From Roseibacillus sp. (lineage in GTDB: Bacteria; Verrucomicrobiota; Verrucomicrobiia; Verrucomicrobiales; Akkermansiaceae): 64,000 nt of DNA. Positions 33,917-44,278 of this stretch are shown here, piece by piece. Each line of letters starts with the position of its first letter. The first letter of the stretch is position 1. The notes below the pieces were generated by a model, which worked only from the letters and a program-made list of their open reading frames with translations, had not been told where the DNA came from and did no database searches. The DNA is taken from assembly GCA_029242545.1 (NCBI GenBank), contig JAQWTV010000022.1, positions 20,143-84,142 of the forward strand. The letters run 5' to 3'. The position numbers were made by a program, and so were the translations under genes.

Positions 33917-35275
33917 CTATTTTTTCTTCCTTCCAAGGAATGTCGCCCCAAGGGCCACTACTATGACGAGACCTAGAACCACCACGAAGATCACCTGCAT
34001 TTTAGAGGTGCTGGAATCTTCGTCGGCGCTCGGCCTGGGAGGGGAAGTCTTGCCCTTTGTCCGCTCTTTCGTGGGAGTCTTTTTGATCTTCTCTTCCGCT
34101 GGCGTGGACTCGACTTCCTTCGGTGATTTCTCAGTTGCCACCCCTTCTTCAGGCTTTTCCTTCTCGGTTGGCTCCTCCTCAGTCGGGAGGGGCTTTACTG
34201 GATTCTCGTCGGGCTCCAGAGCTTCCTGCAGGGGGGCTAGGTAGCGCTCAGGAACTTTGAGGGGCTTGAGCTCTCTCAGGATCTCTTCCACGCTCTCGAG
34301 GTCGCCCCTAGTTACGGCATCCCATGCGTCCTGGTGAAGTGAGTCGGCAAACGCCGGGTCTTCAGGGAGGGCCTCCTTTTCGAGGTTGGCGAGCGTGTTC
34401 TTGAGGGTATTAAGAACCTTTCGCATGGGGTCGCTGTGATATTCGTTGAGAGTGAGCCATTTGGTCTTAAGCTCGTTGGTTTCACGCTCAACGAGCTTCA
34501 GGTAAATTGCATCGGTCTTGTCTTGTGCGGCCTTGTTCTGAGCCCTGACGTTTGCTGGGAGGGTGGCCCGCGCACGCTCGCGATCCTGCCTCTTAAATTG
34601 CACTTGCGCTATCTGCCGCTGTAAAATCGGCTGGTAGGTCTTCATTGTTTCAAGAGCGAGGGCGCTGGCCTTGGCGTAGTGAGTTGACCCCGAGAAATCA
34701 GACTGAATGGTCTCAAAATGGCGTAGAGCCATCGTCAGGCTAGAGGATTCCTTGGCTGCGACCATGTCAGCATACTCCAATCCAGCATCAATCGCATATG
34801 CATCTCGTCTCCTTTCATCTGGTGAGATCCACTTGTTTTCTAGTTTAAGGCCGCCGGCTACTGCCTTCTCGCTTTCTTCCTCAAGGGTCTTGAGAATGAT
34901 TTTAACTTTTGGGGCATGGCTGCCATTGGGAAACAGATCGAGGAACGCTTTGCACTTCACTATCCTGCGTTGGTAGTCCTCTGTGGTTAGTCTATCCGGG
35001 GTAGGGAGCAATTGTCCCATATTCCGGAATTGAATGTCCTCCTTTGTGTCGATCTCGACGCGTTCGACATTCGCTTTGAGGAAGCGGTCAGTCTGGAAAA
35101 TGCCGGGGCGCTTTTCCCACTTCAGCTCAACAACGCTGGGGGTGTTGAATACAACCGTGCCTTCTTTGGGAGGTCGGCCATCATTAAAATGCACCCTGTC
35201 TGCCTGAGAGAGCACGGCGGAGAGGCCGAGAAACGGAAAGAGGATGAAGGGGTGGAGTGATGAGCGTGGGATCAA
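33917..35275 (-). CDS. membrane-anchored hypothetical protein with Glu/Lys/Pro-rich stalk
   Basis: This 452-residue protein was not assigned to a family. It has an N-terminal signal peptide (IPRSSLHPFILFPFLGLSAV, ending SQA) and an N-terminal part with VHFNDGRPPKEGTVVFNTPSVVELKW, a small beta-rich segment. A long helical TPR-like or coiled region spans about 90-350, followed by a low-complexity acidic/lysine stalk (about 360-425, rich in EKP and PTE). A C-terminal transmembrane helix (VIFVVVLGLVIVVALGATFL) ends in RKKK. The topology suggests a periplasmic body anchored in the inner membrane. It follows hisB/hisH on the opposite side with no functional link. Confidence 0.8.
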   Translation of the reverse strand: MIPRSSLHPFILFPFLGLSAVLSQADRVHFNDGRPPKEGTVVFNTPSVVELKWEKRPGIFQTDRFLKANVERVEIDTKEDIQFRNMGQLLPTPDRLTTEDYQRRIVKCKAFLDLFPNGSHAPKVKIILKTLEEESEKAVAGGLKLENKWISPDERRRDAYAIDAGLEYADMVAAKESSSLTMALRHFETIQSDFSGSTHYAKASALALETMKTYQPILQRQIAQVQFKRQDRERARATLPANVRAQNKAAQDKTDAIYLKLVERETNELKTKWLTLNEYHSDPMRKVLNTLKNTLANLEKEALPEDPAFADSLHQDAWDAVTRGDLESVEEILRELKPLKVPERYLAPLQEALEPDENPVKPLPTEEEPTEKEKPEEGVATEKSPKEVESTPAEEKIKKTPTKERTKGKTSPPRPSADEDSSTSKMQVIFVVVLGLVIVVALGATFLGRKKK

Positions 35276-35446
35276 GAGAAAGGGGGGTGGTGTGCGGTTA
35301 TTGTGGGGTAAAAGGCGCGGGCTTGGCCAATGAATTTATTGAGGTATTAGGAAGGATTCGGAAGGCGCGCCCTTGTCAGGTGGGATAGCGGGCTAAACGG
35401 CGGGAATTACTACCGTTCATAAGTAGCTCGAAACGGGATAACTTAC

Positions 35447-35677
35447 TCAAAAACAATCAAATCCTAACCGGTTTGAATCTCGAACTAGGGTCTGAGAGGG
35501 AGTTCTGGTTCTAATCGGGCATTTGATGAGGAGCTCGAAGGAAATGACAATTCCTAGGATTCCTTCGCGATCTGCCACACGGAGGCGGCCTAAACCATTT
35601 CGGACCTGACAAGAGATATCGAGTCCGAGGAGATAAAAGGCTTTTTCATCGGGTGGTGGAAGGTAGACTTTGGCCAC
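35447..35677 (-). pseudogene. short ORF resembling the PriA N-terminal domain, doubtful
   Basis: In the 411-bp gap before the parA-like gene, a minus-strand frame from GTG at 35677 reads VAKVYLPPPDEKAFYLLGLD and later RLRVADREGILGIVISFELL. The spacing of VA-V-LP-P-F-Y-G-RV-GIVIS resembles the N-terminal 3'-DNA-binding domain of the primosome helicase PriA. Nothing helicase-like follows. It could be a remnant of priA, a small unrelated gene, or chance. The rest of 35276-35686 shows nothing I recognise. Confidence 0.2.
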
Positions 35678-35686
35678 TAATCTGCT

Positions 35687-36457
35687 GTGGTTACGATCGC
35701 GATTTCGAGTCAAAAAGGCGGTGTCGGAAAGACGACGGTCGCGATCAACTTAGCTCATGCCTTTGGCAGGAGCGGGAGCCGGACGGTTCTGGTTGATGCA
35801 GACCCTCAAGGCTCTGTAGGGCTCTCCTTGACGCGTCAGAGTCGCCTTCTTTCTGGGTTTTACGATTATATCGATGATGGAGAGGTCACGGTAGAAGGAC
35901 TCCTGGTGCCTACCCGCATGCAAACGCTTAGCCTGATTCCTGCGGGTCAGGCGAGTGACTACGATCTCAACGGTTCCTCTTCCGCTGTTGTAACTTCTCG
36001 CCTCCGTAATCTGCATGGTGAGCTGGAGGACTTGGGAATGGATATCTGCATCATCGATACCGCGGCGGGGCTTTTCGGCGCTTCAGCAGACGTGCTTTCC
36101 ATGGCCAATGCCGTTCTGGTGCCTCAACAAGCAGAGCCCCTCGGAATCCGTTCCGTGCCAAAAATGCTGGAGGCTCTGACACGGATGAGGATTGCCAACC
36201 CGCGCTTGATGATTCTGGGTGTGGTGCTGACCATGATGCAGGAGCTTTTGCCTGAGAGCAGGGATACTGGCCAAGCGCTGAGAGCCATCATGCCTCCCGA
36301 GATGGTAATGAATACGGTCGTGCCGAGGGGGGATGTGTTCGTCAAGGCCAGTGCCCGTGGTCTTCCCGCGGGAGTGATGGATGGTGGAGATGAAGTTCTG
36401 GCCCTTTTTGACCGGCTCCGGATCGAAATTCAAAGCAGACTTGGATTTATGTCCTAG
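35687..36457 (+). CDS. ParA/MinD-family ATPase
   Basis: This 256-residue P-loop ATPase has a deviant Walker A KGGVGKTT (10-17), Walker A' DADPQGS and Walker B-like CIIDTAAGLFGAS. Unlike the Soj-type protein at 62713, its switch regions are divergent and no parB follows. It is followed after 76 bp by a possible roadblock-fold gene. Such orphan ParA proteins position cellular cargo such as chemosensory arrays, or microcompartments in other bacteria. Its cargo is unknown. Confidence 0.88.
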   Translation: MVTIAISSQKGGVGKTTVAINLAHAFGRSGSRTVLVDADPQGSVGLSLTRQSRLLSGFYDYIDDGEVTVEGLLVPTRMQTLSLIPAGQASDYDLNGSSSAVVTSRLRNLHGELEDLGMDICIIDTAAGLFGASADVLSMANAVLVPQQAEPLGIRSVPKMLEALTRMRIANPRLMILGVVLTMMQELLPESRDTGQALRAIMPPEMVMNTVVPRGDVFVKASARGLPAGVMDGGDEVLALFDRLRIEIQSRLGFMS

Positions 36458-36533
36458 GATCAGAGGGGGCGAGAGGCCAGATTGCTCATTCTAGCAGTTA
36501 AGCCGACACCTCACTAACACACTCTCGAGCAAA

Positions 36534-37280
36534 ATGGATCCAATTGAATCATGGGTAGACGTCTCCGAGCTGCGGCGGATGGCTGATGCTCTTTTGATTC
36601 GTCCTGAGCATCCAGAGGGAAGCCGGGCCGATCCGCACGCAGGCCCTTTCGGAGCGCAATTTGAAGGGTTTGAAGCCGAGCCCGTTGTGGGAAACGGTGG
36701 CACTTTGGGAGCTGTTGCAGGGCAAGGCCGGGGGGCGAGTAAGGCTCGTGACGCCCTTGCCTCGGCGCGTGAACTCGCTCGCAAGGGAGGGCTTCTAGAA
36801 GGCTCTGACAAGAGGACGAGGGAACTTAGAAGTGGGGGCCTGGAGGAGAAGCCTCTGTCTCCTTCTCCTCCGAAAGAGAAGGCGGAGGAAGTCCTTCCTA
36901 GGGAAAGGGCTGGCAATTCAGTGCCTGAGAGGCTGGCCCCTTTCGGGGGCTGGCTCCATGATGCGCTTGGGTCGAGATCCTATTTCCTCCTCGAACGGAG
37001 CGGGAATGTCGTCCTCGACGAGGCGAAATCTGAAAAGCTGCATCATCTTGCAAGGACTCTTGCTCAGGCTGCTTTCACTGCGAAAAGGCAGGCAGGGACG
37101 GCGGCGGTAGGGAACCTTCATATCAAGGTTGAGCAAGGGTCAGTACTTGAGGTGATCCCTGTAAATACCCGGGAAGGACTGTTTATTCTAGGGGTTCTTC
37201 TCGCCAAGCCATTGCTTCCCCGGCAGGTCGAGACTGCAGCGAGGGGCCTCCAGCAGGTTGTTGACTCGTCCTCTTTTTGA
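36534..37280 (+). CDS. hypothetical protein with possible roadblock/LC7-like C-terminal domain
   Basis: This 248-residue protein starts [22 protein letters not shown] long charged, Gly/Ala-rich, probably disordered segment (about 22-130) follows. The C-terminal part (about 140-245) contains [32 protein letters not shown] and [15 protein letters not shown], an alternating beta/alpha pattern that resembles roadblock/LC7 domains. This fold assignment is my inference. It lies directly after the ParA-like ATPase, so the two may form a positioning or switch module. Confidence 0.7.
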   Translation: MDPIESWVDVSELRRMADALLIRPEHPEGSRADPHAGPFGAQFEGFEAEPVVGNGGTLGAVAGQGRGASKARDALASARELARKGGLLEGSDKRTRELRSGGLEEKPLSPSPPKEKAEEVLPRERAGNSVPERLAPFGGWLHDALGSRSYFLLERSGNVVLDEAKSEKLHHLARTLAQAAFTAKRQAGTAAVGNLHIKVEQGSVLEVIPVNTREGLFILGVLLAKPLLPRQVETAARGLQQVVDSSSF

Positions 37281-37377
37281 GGGTTTTAGGAAGGTAAAAT
37301 TTCAATTTTATTTTTATGTCACTGGGCTACCATTGTCGGGGCGGAATCGCCTATCCTTCGACTACGAAAGTATCAAA

Positions 37378-39741
37378 ATGGCAGACGAACCTTCTCCAAA
37401 GCCTGATTCTAAAGACCCTCGTAAACCCGGGGAGTCGGGTGGTTTTAATTGGCGATTCCTGCTTCTTTTCGCGATGGCGCTAGGCCTCCTGGCGATTGCT
37501 TTTGCGAACAAAGGAAGCGGAAAAGGAAGGCCGATTTCATTCAATCAGTTCAAAAAAAGCCTAGAGGAAGGCAAAGTGATTTTGGGGAATCCCCGATTCA
37601 AGCTCGAGGTGGTGACAACCGAGGCTGCATTTAACGCGCAGATCGTCGGGTGGCAACAGGACACGGCGTTGTTTAATCTTGGGGCTCCGGAAGGATTCAG
37701 AATTAGGATCAATCTCGATCTCGATGGCCCGAATCTAAATCGATTGGTTGGGTCCAGTGTGGAGACCGTAGGGGCCGATGATCCGAGCGTCGGGGGAGAT
37801 TTTTCAAGCTCGCCCGGTGGCTACAGTTTTGCCGACTTTGTGGGGTGGGCTTCGCCGGTCCCATCGGTTTCTTCGGAGGCCTCGGAGGGTAATGCCTACA
37901 AGGTATCTGATTTGAAACTTGTGGCGATCCCCGACACCAGAGATGCCTATCTTATCGGGCAAAGACGTGTCAAAAATCCTAAGTCGACCGAGGACCTCCA
38001 AGATGCCGCTAAGCCTTGGAAGTTTGTCGTTCCCATCAATATGATGGCGATGCAGGAAGAGCTAAACATGCTCTTCAACACTGGGGTGGTCTACCGTCGG
38101 GAAAGCAATTACATGAAGACTATTCTTCTAAGCTTCCTGCCAATCCTAATCCTCATCGTCCTGCTGTTCCTGCTGTTCCGTCATCAGATGAAGCAGGCGG
38201 GTCGGGGGGCAATGAGCTTTGGTAAATCCAAGGCCAAAATGATGAGCGTGGACGGGACCAAGGTAACGTTCAAGGACGTTGCCGGAATTCAGGAAGCCAA
38301 GGAGGAGCTGTGGGAGATCGTGGATTTTCTGAAGGATCCTCGCAAGTTTCAGAAACTTGGAGGGAATATTCCCAAGGGTGTTCTGATGGTCGGTCCTCCG
38401 GGAACTGGTAAAACTCTCCTCGCGCGGGCGATTGCCGGGGAAGCTAGTGTTCCCTTTTTCAGCATCAGCGGTTCCGACTTTGTGGAAATGTTCGTCGGAG
38501 TTGGTGCCAGTAGAGTTCGCGATATGTTCGAACAGGGCAAGAAGCACGCTCCGTGTCTTGTTTTCATCGATGAAATTGATGCTGTAGGCCGGCATCGTGG
38601 CCACGGGATGGGCGGCGGCCATGACGAGAGGGAGCAGACTTTAAATGCTCTTTTGGTGGAAATGGACGGGTTCGACACTCAGGAGGGCGTGATAATCATC
38701 GCAGCTACTAATCGTCCTGACGTGCTGGACCCCGCCCTTCTTCGGCCGGGCCGCTTTGACAGGCAGGTGACGGTGTCGCTCCCCGACGTAAAGGGGCGAG
38801 AGCAGATTCTGAAGGTGCATGCGAAGAAAATCAAGTTGGCCGCCGGGACAGATCTGGGAACGGTTGCTCGTGGCACGCCGGGCTTTTCGGGTGCGGAGCT
38901 TGCAAATATAATCAATGAATCGGCTCTTCTAGCCGCTAGTAAGGATCTGAAAGCGGTTACCCTTGCTGAGCTCGAAGAGGCTCGTGACAAGGTCAGGTGG
39001 GGGAGAGAGAGGCGGAGCCTTGCGCTTAGCGAAAAAGAAAAGAAGCTTACGGCGTATCACGAGGCCGGACATGCGCTGCTGCTCGCCACTCTTGAGAATA
39101 CTGATCAGCTCCACAAGGTAACAATCATTCCAAGGGGGCCATACCTCGGGGCCGCCTTTCATCTGCCTGAGGAAGATAAGTTCCAAGTGCACAAGATCGA
39201 AGGGTTAGAGCAGCTGATCGTTACGATGGGCGGAAGAGTGGCTGAAGAGATCGTCTTCGGCGACGTGACGAATGGAGCGTCAGGAGATATCAGGCAGGCA
39301 ACAAGTCTGGCGAGAAGAATGGTGTGCGAATGGGGAATGAGCGAGGAGCTGGGAATGGTGGAATATGGGGAAGCTCGCGAAGAGGTTTTTCTTGCCCGGG
39401 ACATTTCCAAGCCAAAGAACTACTCGGAGGAGACGGCTAAGAAAATCGACTCTGAAATCCGCAGGATCATCGACCGGGCTTATGCAGACGCGAAAAAGAT
39501 CCTAACCGAAAACCGTGATAAGCTCGAGTTAATCGCCGAGGCCTTATTGGAATTTGAAACGCTGGACGGTGCTCACATCATTGACCTGATCGAGCATGGC
39601 GAAATGAAGAATCCTCCTCGCTCGCCTAAGCCTCCTGAGTTGCCATCTGATGCCGCCCCAACCACATCAGCTCAAAGCGATAGTGACGAGCGTGAAGAAG
39701 GTGATGGCCCCTTGCCTGATCCAATCGGGGCTCCGGCCTGA
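37378..39741 (+). CDS. ftsH: ATP-dependent zinc metalloprotease FtsH
   Basis: The ATG at 37378 ([13 protein letters not shown]) gives 787 residues; the frame continues upstream into the previous gene and is rejected. TM1 is at about 25-42 and TM2 at about 247-266, with a periplasmic region of roughly 200 residues between them, larger than in E. coli. AAA+ Walker A GPPGTGKT is at 339-346, the SRH follows, and the zinc motif HEAGH is at 561-565. The C-terminus is Pro/Ser/Asp-rich. It is a membrane-anchored hexamer that degrades membrane and regulatory proteins. Confidence 0.96.
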   Translation: MADEPSPKPDSKDPRKPGESGGFNWRFLLLFAMALGLLAIAFANKGSGKGRPISFNQFKKSLEEGKVILGNPRFKLEVVTTEAAFNAQIVGWQQDTALFNLGAPEGFRIRINLDLDGPNLNRLVGSSVETVGADDPSVGGDFSSSPGGYSFADFVGWASPVPSVSSEASEGNAYKVSDLKLVAIPDTRDAYLIGQRRVKNPKSTEDLQDAAKPWKFVVPINMMAMQEELNMLFNTGVVYRRESNYMKTILLSFLPILILIVLLFLLFRHQMKQAGRGAMSFGKSKAKMMSVDGTKVTFKDVAGIQEAKEELWEIVDFLKDPRKFQKLGGNIPKGVLMVGPPGTGKTLLARAIAGEASVPFFSISGSDFVEMFVGVGASRVRDMFEQGKKHAPCLVFIDEIDAVGRHRGHGMGGGHDEREQTLNALLVEMDGFDTQEGVIIIAATNRPDVLDPALLRPGRFDRQVTVSLPDVKGREQILKVHAKKIKLAAGTDLGTVARGTPGFSGAELANIINESALLAASKDLKAVTLAELEEARDKVRWGRERRSLALSEKEKKLTAYHEAGHALLLATLENTDQLHKVTIIPRGPYLGAAFHLPEEDKFQVHKIEGLEQLIVTMGGRVAEEIVFGDVTNGASGDIRQATSLARRMVCEWGMSEELGMVEYGEAREEVFLARDISKPKNYSEETAKKIDSEIRRIIDRAYADAKKILTENRDKLELIAEALLEFETLDGAHIIDLIEHGEMKNPPRSPKPPELPSDAAPTTSAQSDSDEREEGDGPLPDPIGAPA

Positions 39742-39781
39742 ACCGGGGTCCGAGAAGAGGGCCATCCTAAGGCCTCCTGCA

Positions 39782-40858
39782 TCAGGGAGTGGATAGCTGG
39801 ACGAAGCCTCGCTGGCCCCTTGGTATCCTGATCGTGATTTCTCCGCTCGTTCCGGCTGGGATTGGGTTTCCGACTGGGCTGATCAGTGCAGGCCCGAGCG
39901 GAGTGAAAGGTTGGAGTGGATCGGTGCCCGTTGTTACGAGGAGTGGGCTCGCGGTTCCACCCTCCGGCAGGGATAGCGTGAAGGAGACCGTTGCTGCATT
40001 AGTTTCACCTGGTTGCAGGAGATGAGGAAATGGGTTCTCGGAGGCGTCAAGTCCCAAGGCCCACTGGATTCCATTACTTACCCCATCTCCGTTGGAGTCC
40101 TGGAGGGGCGTGGCTCCGGCGATCCCATTGGCCTCGGACCAGAGGACAAATGGATCGTCTGGGATAATCTCGATGGTAGCGGGCCCAGACAGCTTGGCAG
40201 AGCCATTGGCCCGTATGGGCACCTCAACGCCTGCGGCTTCGAATACCTGGTCCACGGCGACGGGTAGTTCCACGTCTACATTGTAGCTTTTGCTTGTAGG
40301 TGTGCTGGTTGTAGGGGTGAGAGTGACAGTGCCAGTGCCAAGGCCAGTTCCGCCGACAGGTTCATTGGTGAAATCAAAATCAAGATTTTCATTTATCCCG
40401 AGTAGTCCAATGCTGATGTTGCCGCCGAGTGTGCCACTGCTCACGGTAAAGGTATGTTGAGCTGAATCGAATTCCCCAGTAGCGGGATCGACGATTCCGG
40501 GAGGTTCTGGAGTGGCTAGCGTTGCGCCGAGAGTAGAGCTCTCAAGGTCGTAACTCCCGATCAGGAAAGTGCTTCCCGATAGCTCAATTGCGCTGCCCTG
40601 GACGTCGCCATCGAGGATGGTCATTTCGGAGACCTGATCAGTAACCGGGTCAATCTCAAGGAGAACCTCGATCGATCCAGATAATCTGGTAGTGTCCCGA
40701 CCGGTTGGTAGAACTGGGGGTTCGAACTCCAGAGTGATTCGGTTAAAGTTCTGCTCGTTTACAGCCGTCAGGGTGGCGGTTGTGGGCGTAGCCACGATTA
40801 TAGAGGAAGAGCTCAGGAAAAGAAGGCTGAGCAAGTTACGGGTTGTCCCTAGGGTCAT
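39782..40858 (-). CDS. secreted Ca-binding-repeat protein, function unknown
   Basis: This 358-residue protein starts with a signal peptide (MTLGTTRNLLSLLFLSSSSI, ending near TPTTA). The mature part is Thr/Ser/Gly-rich and beta-stranded (residues 25-230). It is followed by FVLWSEANGIAGATPLQDSN and DGVSNGIQWALGLDASENP, a DxNxDGxxN calcium-binding loop of thrombospondin-type-3/EF-hand kind common in exported PVC proteins. No catalytic motif is visible. It lies 60 bp downstream of murA on the same strand. Probable surface or outer-membrane-associated location; the family was not recognised. Confidence 0.8.
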   Translation of the reverse strand: MTLGTTRNLLSLLFLSSSSIIVATPTTATLTAVNEQNFNRITLEFEPPVLPTGRDTTRLSGSIEVLLEIDPVTDQVSEMTILDGDVQGSAIELSGSTFLIGSYDLESSTLGATLATPEPPGIVDPATGEFDSAQHTFTVSSGTLGGNISIGLLGINENLDFDFTNEPVGGTGLGTGTVTLTPTTSTPTSKSYNVDVELPVAVDQVFEAAGVEVPIRANGSAKLSGPATIEIIPDDPFVLWSEANGIAGATPLQDSNGDGVSNGIQWALGLDASENPFPHLLQPGETNAATVSFTLSLPEGGTASPLLVTTGTDPLQPFTPLGPALISPVGNPIPAGTSGEITIRIPRGQRGFVQLSTP

Positions 40859-40918
40859 AGCAAGCCTCTACCATATTATAGGGAAGGCTGCCAATGTTGA
40901 ACATCAGGGCCCACGGCG

Positions 40919-42187
40919 TCAGTCTGGGACACGTTCTACATTTCCTCCGAGCTGGAGGAGCTTTTCGTCGATATGCTCGTAACCGCGATCGATATGGTAA
41001 AGGCGGTTAATCTCGGTGGTTCCCCGGGCGCGGAGAGCCGCTAGTACTAGAGCAGCCGAGGCTCGGAGGTCTGAGGCCATTACGGGAGCAGCGCTTAGGT
41101 TTTCTACCCCACGGATGAGGGCGGTGCCGCCATCAACCTTGATGTCGGCCCCCATGCGCTTCATTTCTGAGCAGTGCATGAAGCGTTGAGGGAAGATAGT
41201 ATCCTCCACCACTGAGATCCCAGGGGTGGTCGCAAACATGGCTGTAAATTGAGCCTGCATGTCTGTGGGAAAGCCAGGGAAGGGAGCTGTAGAGATATCA
41301 CAGCCGCGGGGATTCGCGCCCGGTGAAATATGGACCTCTGTGCCATCGGAATTAAAGTCAACCACGTGACCAGCTTCTTCGAGAATACTGGTAGCTGCAA
41401 CAAGGTGGTCGACTCTTACCCGTTTCAAGCTCACGCCCTGTCCCGCCATCGCGCCTGCCACCATGAAGGTTCCTGCCTCGATTCGGTCCGGGATGATGTT
41501 GTGCTCGACGCCCTGAAGGGATCCGACCCCTTCGATAACGATCCTTCTTGTGCCTGCACCTGAGATTTTGGCGCCCATCTTTACTAAGAAGTCAGCAAGG
41601 TCCACGACCTCAGGCTCGCTCGCTGCAGATTCAATCACGGTAGTGCCCCGTGCAAGCACGGCGGCCATCATGAGGTTGTCGGTTCCCAAAACGGTGGGGC
41701 CGTGCTTCCCTCTCATGTCGATCTCAGCTCCAATCAGGCCTTTTGGAGCGCTCAACACGATATCGCCTCCTTTCATCTCGACGGCGGCGCCAAGACCCTG
41801 CATGGCCTTGATGTGAAGGTCGACGGGGCGGTCCCCAATGATGCATCCACCGGGTAGAGAAATCTTCGCTCTGCCGACCCGGGCCAGCAAGGGGCCCATG
41901 ACACAGATGGAGGCCCGCATTTTTCTTACGAGATCATAGGGAGCTTCGGGAGCGATTGTTGCCGGCTCAACTCGGACGGTTCCACTTGATCGTTCCACTT
42001 CCGCTCCCAGCGCGCGGAGGATTTGGAGCATGTAGTTGGTGTCTGAAACGTCAGGAACCCTTCGTATGATCGAGGCCTGATCAGAGAGGAGGGTGGCCGC
42101 AAGGATCGGGAGAGATGCATTCTTTGATCCCGAGATATTAATTGAGCCCTGTAGGGTGCTGTTGCCGTGGACGAGAAGTTTATCCAT
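40919..42187 (-). CDS. murA: UDP-N-acetylglucosamine 1-carboxyvinyltransferase
   Basis: The ATG at 42187 (MDKLLVHGN) gives 422 residues; a longer frame to 42235 would overlap prmC. The active-site lysine is K22 in ISGSKNAS, and the catalytic cysteine C115 in [15 protein letters not shown] is present, which predicts fosfomycin sensitivity by the known mechanism. It adds enolpyruvate to UDP-GlcNAc, the first committed peptidoglycan step. It lies 25 bp after prmC in a prfA-prmC-murA run. Confidence 0.96.
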   Translation of the reverse strand: MDKLLVHGNSTLQGSINISGSKNASLPILAATLLSDQASIIRRVPDVSDTNYMLQILRALGAEVERSSGTVRVEPATIAPEAPYDLVRKMRASICVMGPLLARVGRAKISLPGGCIIGDRPVDLHIKAMQGLGAAVEMKGGDIVLSAPKGLIGAEIDMRGKHGPTVLGTDNLMMAAVLARGTTVIESAASEPEVVDLADFLVKMGAKISGAGTRRIVIEGVGSLQGVEHNIIPDRIEAGTFMVAGAMAGQGVSLKRVRVDHLVAATSILEEAGHVVDFNSDGTEVHISPGANPRGCDISTAPFPGFPTDMQAQFTAMFATTPGISVVEDTIFPQRFMHCSEMKRMGADIKVDGGTALIRGVENLSAAPVMASDLRASAALVLAALRARGTTEINRLYHIDRGYEHIDEKLLQLGGNVERVPD

Positions 42188-42212
42188 TGAAGAGGGAGCA
42201 ATATTCGACCTG

Positions 42213-43052
42213 TCAGGGTGCCTGCGCAAAGACAAACCGCGGTTTTCCAGAGAGATCCTGATCCAGGCGGATGGAATTTAGGCCTGAGGATTGAGCGAGC
42301 TTCACTACCTCGGCTCCCTGATTAGCGCCAATTTCAAGGGCGAGCCAGCCACCAGAGGCAAGATGACTTCTCGCTGCAGGAAGAAAACGTCTGAGAAGAT
42401 CCAGGCCCTCCGGGCCGGCGAAGAGGGCTGTCTCTGGGTCATGAGCTACTTCTCGGGAAAGACTCTCCTTTTCGCCTATCGGAATGTAAGGAAGGTTGGC
42501 AAGGATAAGATTATAAGTCCCCATCACTCCCTCGCAGAGATCGGCTTCGAGGCAGGTGACCGCGAGGGCGTGTCGGTCGGCGTTTTCCTGTGCGAGGGTA
42601 AGAGCCTCCCGCGAAATGTCTGTTAACACTATCCCTGCACAACGTTCGCCAAGCGACAGTCCAATTGTGATGCCGATGACTCCACTTCCAGTGCCAACAT
42701 CCAGCACTTGGATTTGATCGCCCATTTCCAGTTTTAGAGTAGATTCAACCATTTCCTCTGTTTCTGGTCTGGGAATAAGAGCGCGATTGTCACACTGGAA
42801 CTCTCTTCCTGCGAACTCAACGGTCCCGAGGAGATGTTGGAGGGGCTCGCCCTGTCCGCGTCGCTTCAGGAGGGTTCGCAGGGGAGCAAGTTCCTGCTCC
42901 GTCATTGGCCGGTCAAAGCTCGCGTAAAGTTCGATCCTGCTGCAGGCCAATTGCTGGGCAAGGAGCCATTCCATATTGCGCCGGGCACCCTCTACGCCCT
43001 TCTCCTGCAGATAGGAAGATCCACGTTCGAGGCATTCTAGGACGGTCTTCAT
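42213..43052 (-). CDS. prmC: peptide chain release factor N5-glutamine methyltransferase
   Basis: This 279-residue protein has the helical N-terminal domain and a SAM-binding motif VLDVGTGSGVIGI, with LIPRPETEEMVE before it. The usual NPPY glutamine-binding motif reads NLPY (186-189). The enzyme methylates the GGQ glutamine of release factors, and prfA lies directly upstream (22 bp), supporting the assignment. A leucine for the first proline is used by other methyltransferases and probably keeps activity. Confidence 0.93.
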   Translation of the reverse strand: MKTVLECLERGSSYLQEKGVEGARRNMEWLLAQQLACSRIELYASFDRPMTEQELAPLRTLLKRRGQGEPLQHLLGTVEFAGREFQCDNRALIPRPETEEMVESTLKLEMGDQIQVLDVGTGSGVIGITIGLSLGERCAGIVLTDISREALTLAQENADRHALAVTCLEADLCEGVMGTYNLILANLPYIPIGEKESLSREVAHDPETALFAGPEGLDLLRRFLPAARSHLASGGWLALEIGANQGAEVVKLAQSSGLNSIRLDQDLSGKPRFVFAQAP

Positions 43053-43074
43053 CGGGCTGAGCCTCAGGACAAAA

Positions 43075-44157
43075 TCAGTCCGAATTAATCCCGGATTCCG
43101 CCAACCTCTGAGCCATTTCAGTCTTCTGCAATTCCTCCGTAAACTCGTGAACCTCTCCTGTGAGGATCCCCTCCAGATTGTGGGAAGTATGGTTGATGCG
43201 GTGATCCGTCACCCGTGACTGAGGAAAATTGTAGGTGCGAATTTTCTCCGAGCGATCTCCGGAGCCAATCAGGGCCCGTCGTTGGGCAGAATATTTTTCC
43301 TGCTCTTCGTGTTGCTTGGCTTCAAAAAGCTTGGAGCGGAGAATCTCAAGGGCCTTTTCCTTGTTCTGTCCCTGACTTCTTCCGTCTTGGCATTTAACCT
43401 GAATCCCAGACGGTAGGTGGGTGACTTGAACTGCCGAGTCTGTGGTGTTGACGTGTTGACCTCCTGGACCCCCGGATCGGGTGGCTTGGATATGAAGTTC
43501 GTCGGGCTTCAGTTCAATGTCGACCTCCTGAGCCTCGGGCATGACAGCGACCGTTACGGTAGAGGTATGAATACGCCCCTGGGTCTCTGTTGCAGGGACC
43601 CGTTGTACCCGGTGGACCCCGCTTTCATATTTCATCCGACGGAAAACTTCTTCGCCGCTTACCTTGAGGACCACTTCCTTGAAGCCGCCTACCTCTGAGG
43701 GGCTGCTTTCGAGGTGTTCGCATTTCCAGTTGCAGCTGTCTGCATACCGTTCGTACATGCGCATGACCTCGCCGGCGAAAAGAGACGCTTCGTCGCCTCC
43801 GGCACCTGCTCGGATTTCTACGAGGGCGTTGCGCTCTTCCGTTGGGTCCTGAGGTAGAAGGGAGTATTGGAGCTTTTCTCTTAAAAGAGGAAGAGCGGAC
43901 TCGAGTTCTGGTATTTCCTCGCCAGCCATCGCGGCTATTTCCTCGTCCTCGTCCTTGGAAAGCTGGCGATTCTCTTCCAGGTTCCTAGATGTGGATTCGT
44001 AGCTGCTCCAGAGCACCATCAGTTTCTGAAGGCTCCTGTGTTCCCGCATCACATCGGCAGCAGAAGCTTGATCGTTATAGAAGTCAGGTTGAGATATGCG
44101 CTGCTCCAGTTCAGCCAGCCTCTCCCGGCGTTGTTCTATGAGACCGGCAAATTCCAT
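43075..44157 (-). CDS. prfA: peptide chain release factor 1
   Basis: This 360-residue class-I release factor carries the PAT codon-recognition tripeptide (188-190, PATETQGR) specific to RF1 and the catalytic GGQ at 232-234 (GGPGGQHVN). It recognises UAA and UAG and releases the peptide; it does not read UGA. It is transcribed with prmC, whose product methylates its GGQ glutamine. Confidence 0.97.
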   Translation of the reverse strand: MEFAGLIEQRRERLAELEQRISQPDFYNDQASAADVMREHRSLQKLMVLWSSYESTSRNLEENRQLSKDEDEEIAAMAGEEIPELESALPLLREKLQYSLLPQDPTEERNALVEIRAGAGGDEASLFAGEVMRMYERYADSCNWKCEHLESSPSEVGGFKEVVLKVSGEEVFRRMKYESGVHRVQRVPATETQGRIHTSTVTVAVMPEAQEVDIELKPDELHIQATRSGGPGGQHVNTTDSAVQVTHLPSGIQVKCQDGRSQGQNKEKALEILRSKLFEAKQHEEQEKYSAQRRALIGSGDRSEKIRTYNFPQSRVTDHRINHTSHNLEGILTGEVHEFTEELQKTEMAQRLAESGINSD

Positions 44158-44278
44158 GATTCCTGCGCAGCCAACTTCTCGACCAGTGAGAAGAGAGTCA
44201 AGTGGCTTGGTTAGCTTTCATGTTTATTAGTTGAAAACCCGGACGGTTACACCTATTTAACGGCCGCCGAGAGGCCGT

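Noticed and set aside
42188..42235. Extended murA start overlapping prmC
   Set aside because: MurA proteins begin with [12 protein letters not shown] sequence, found at 42187.
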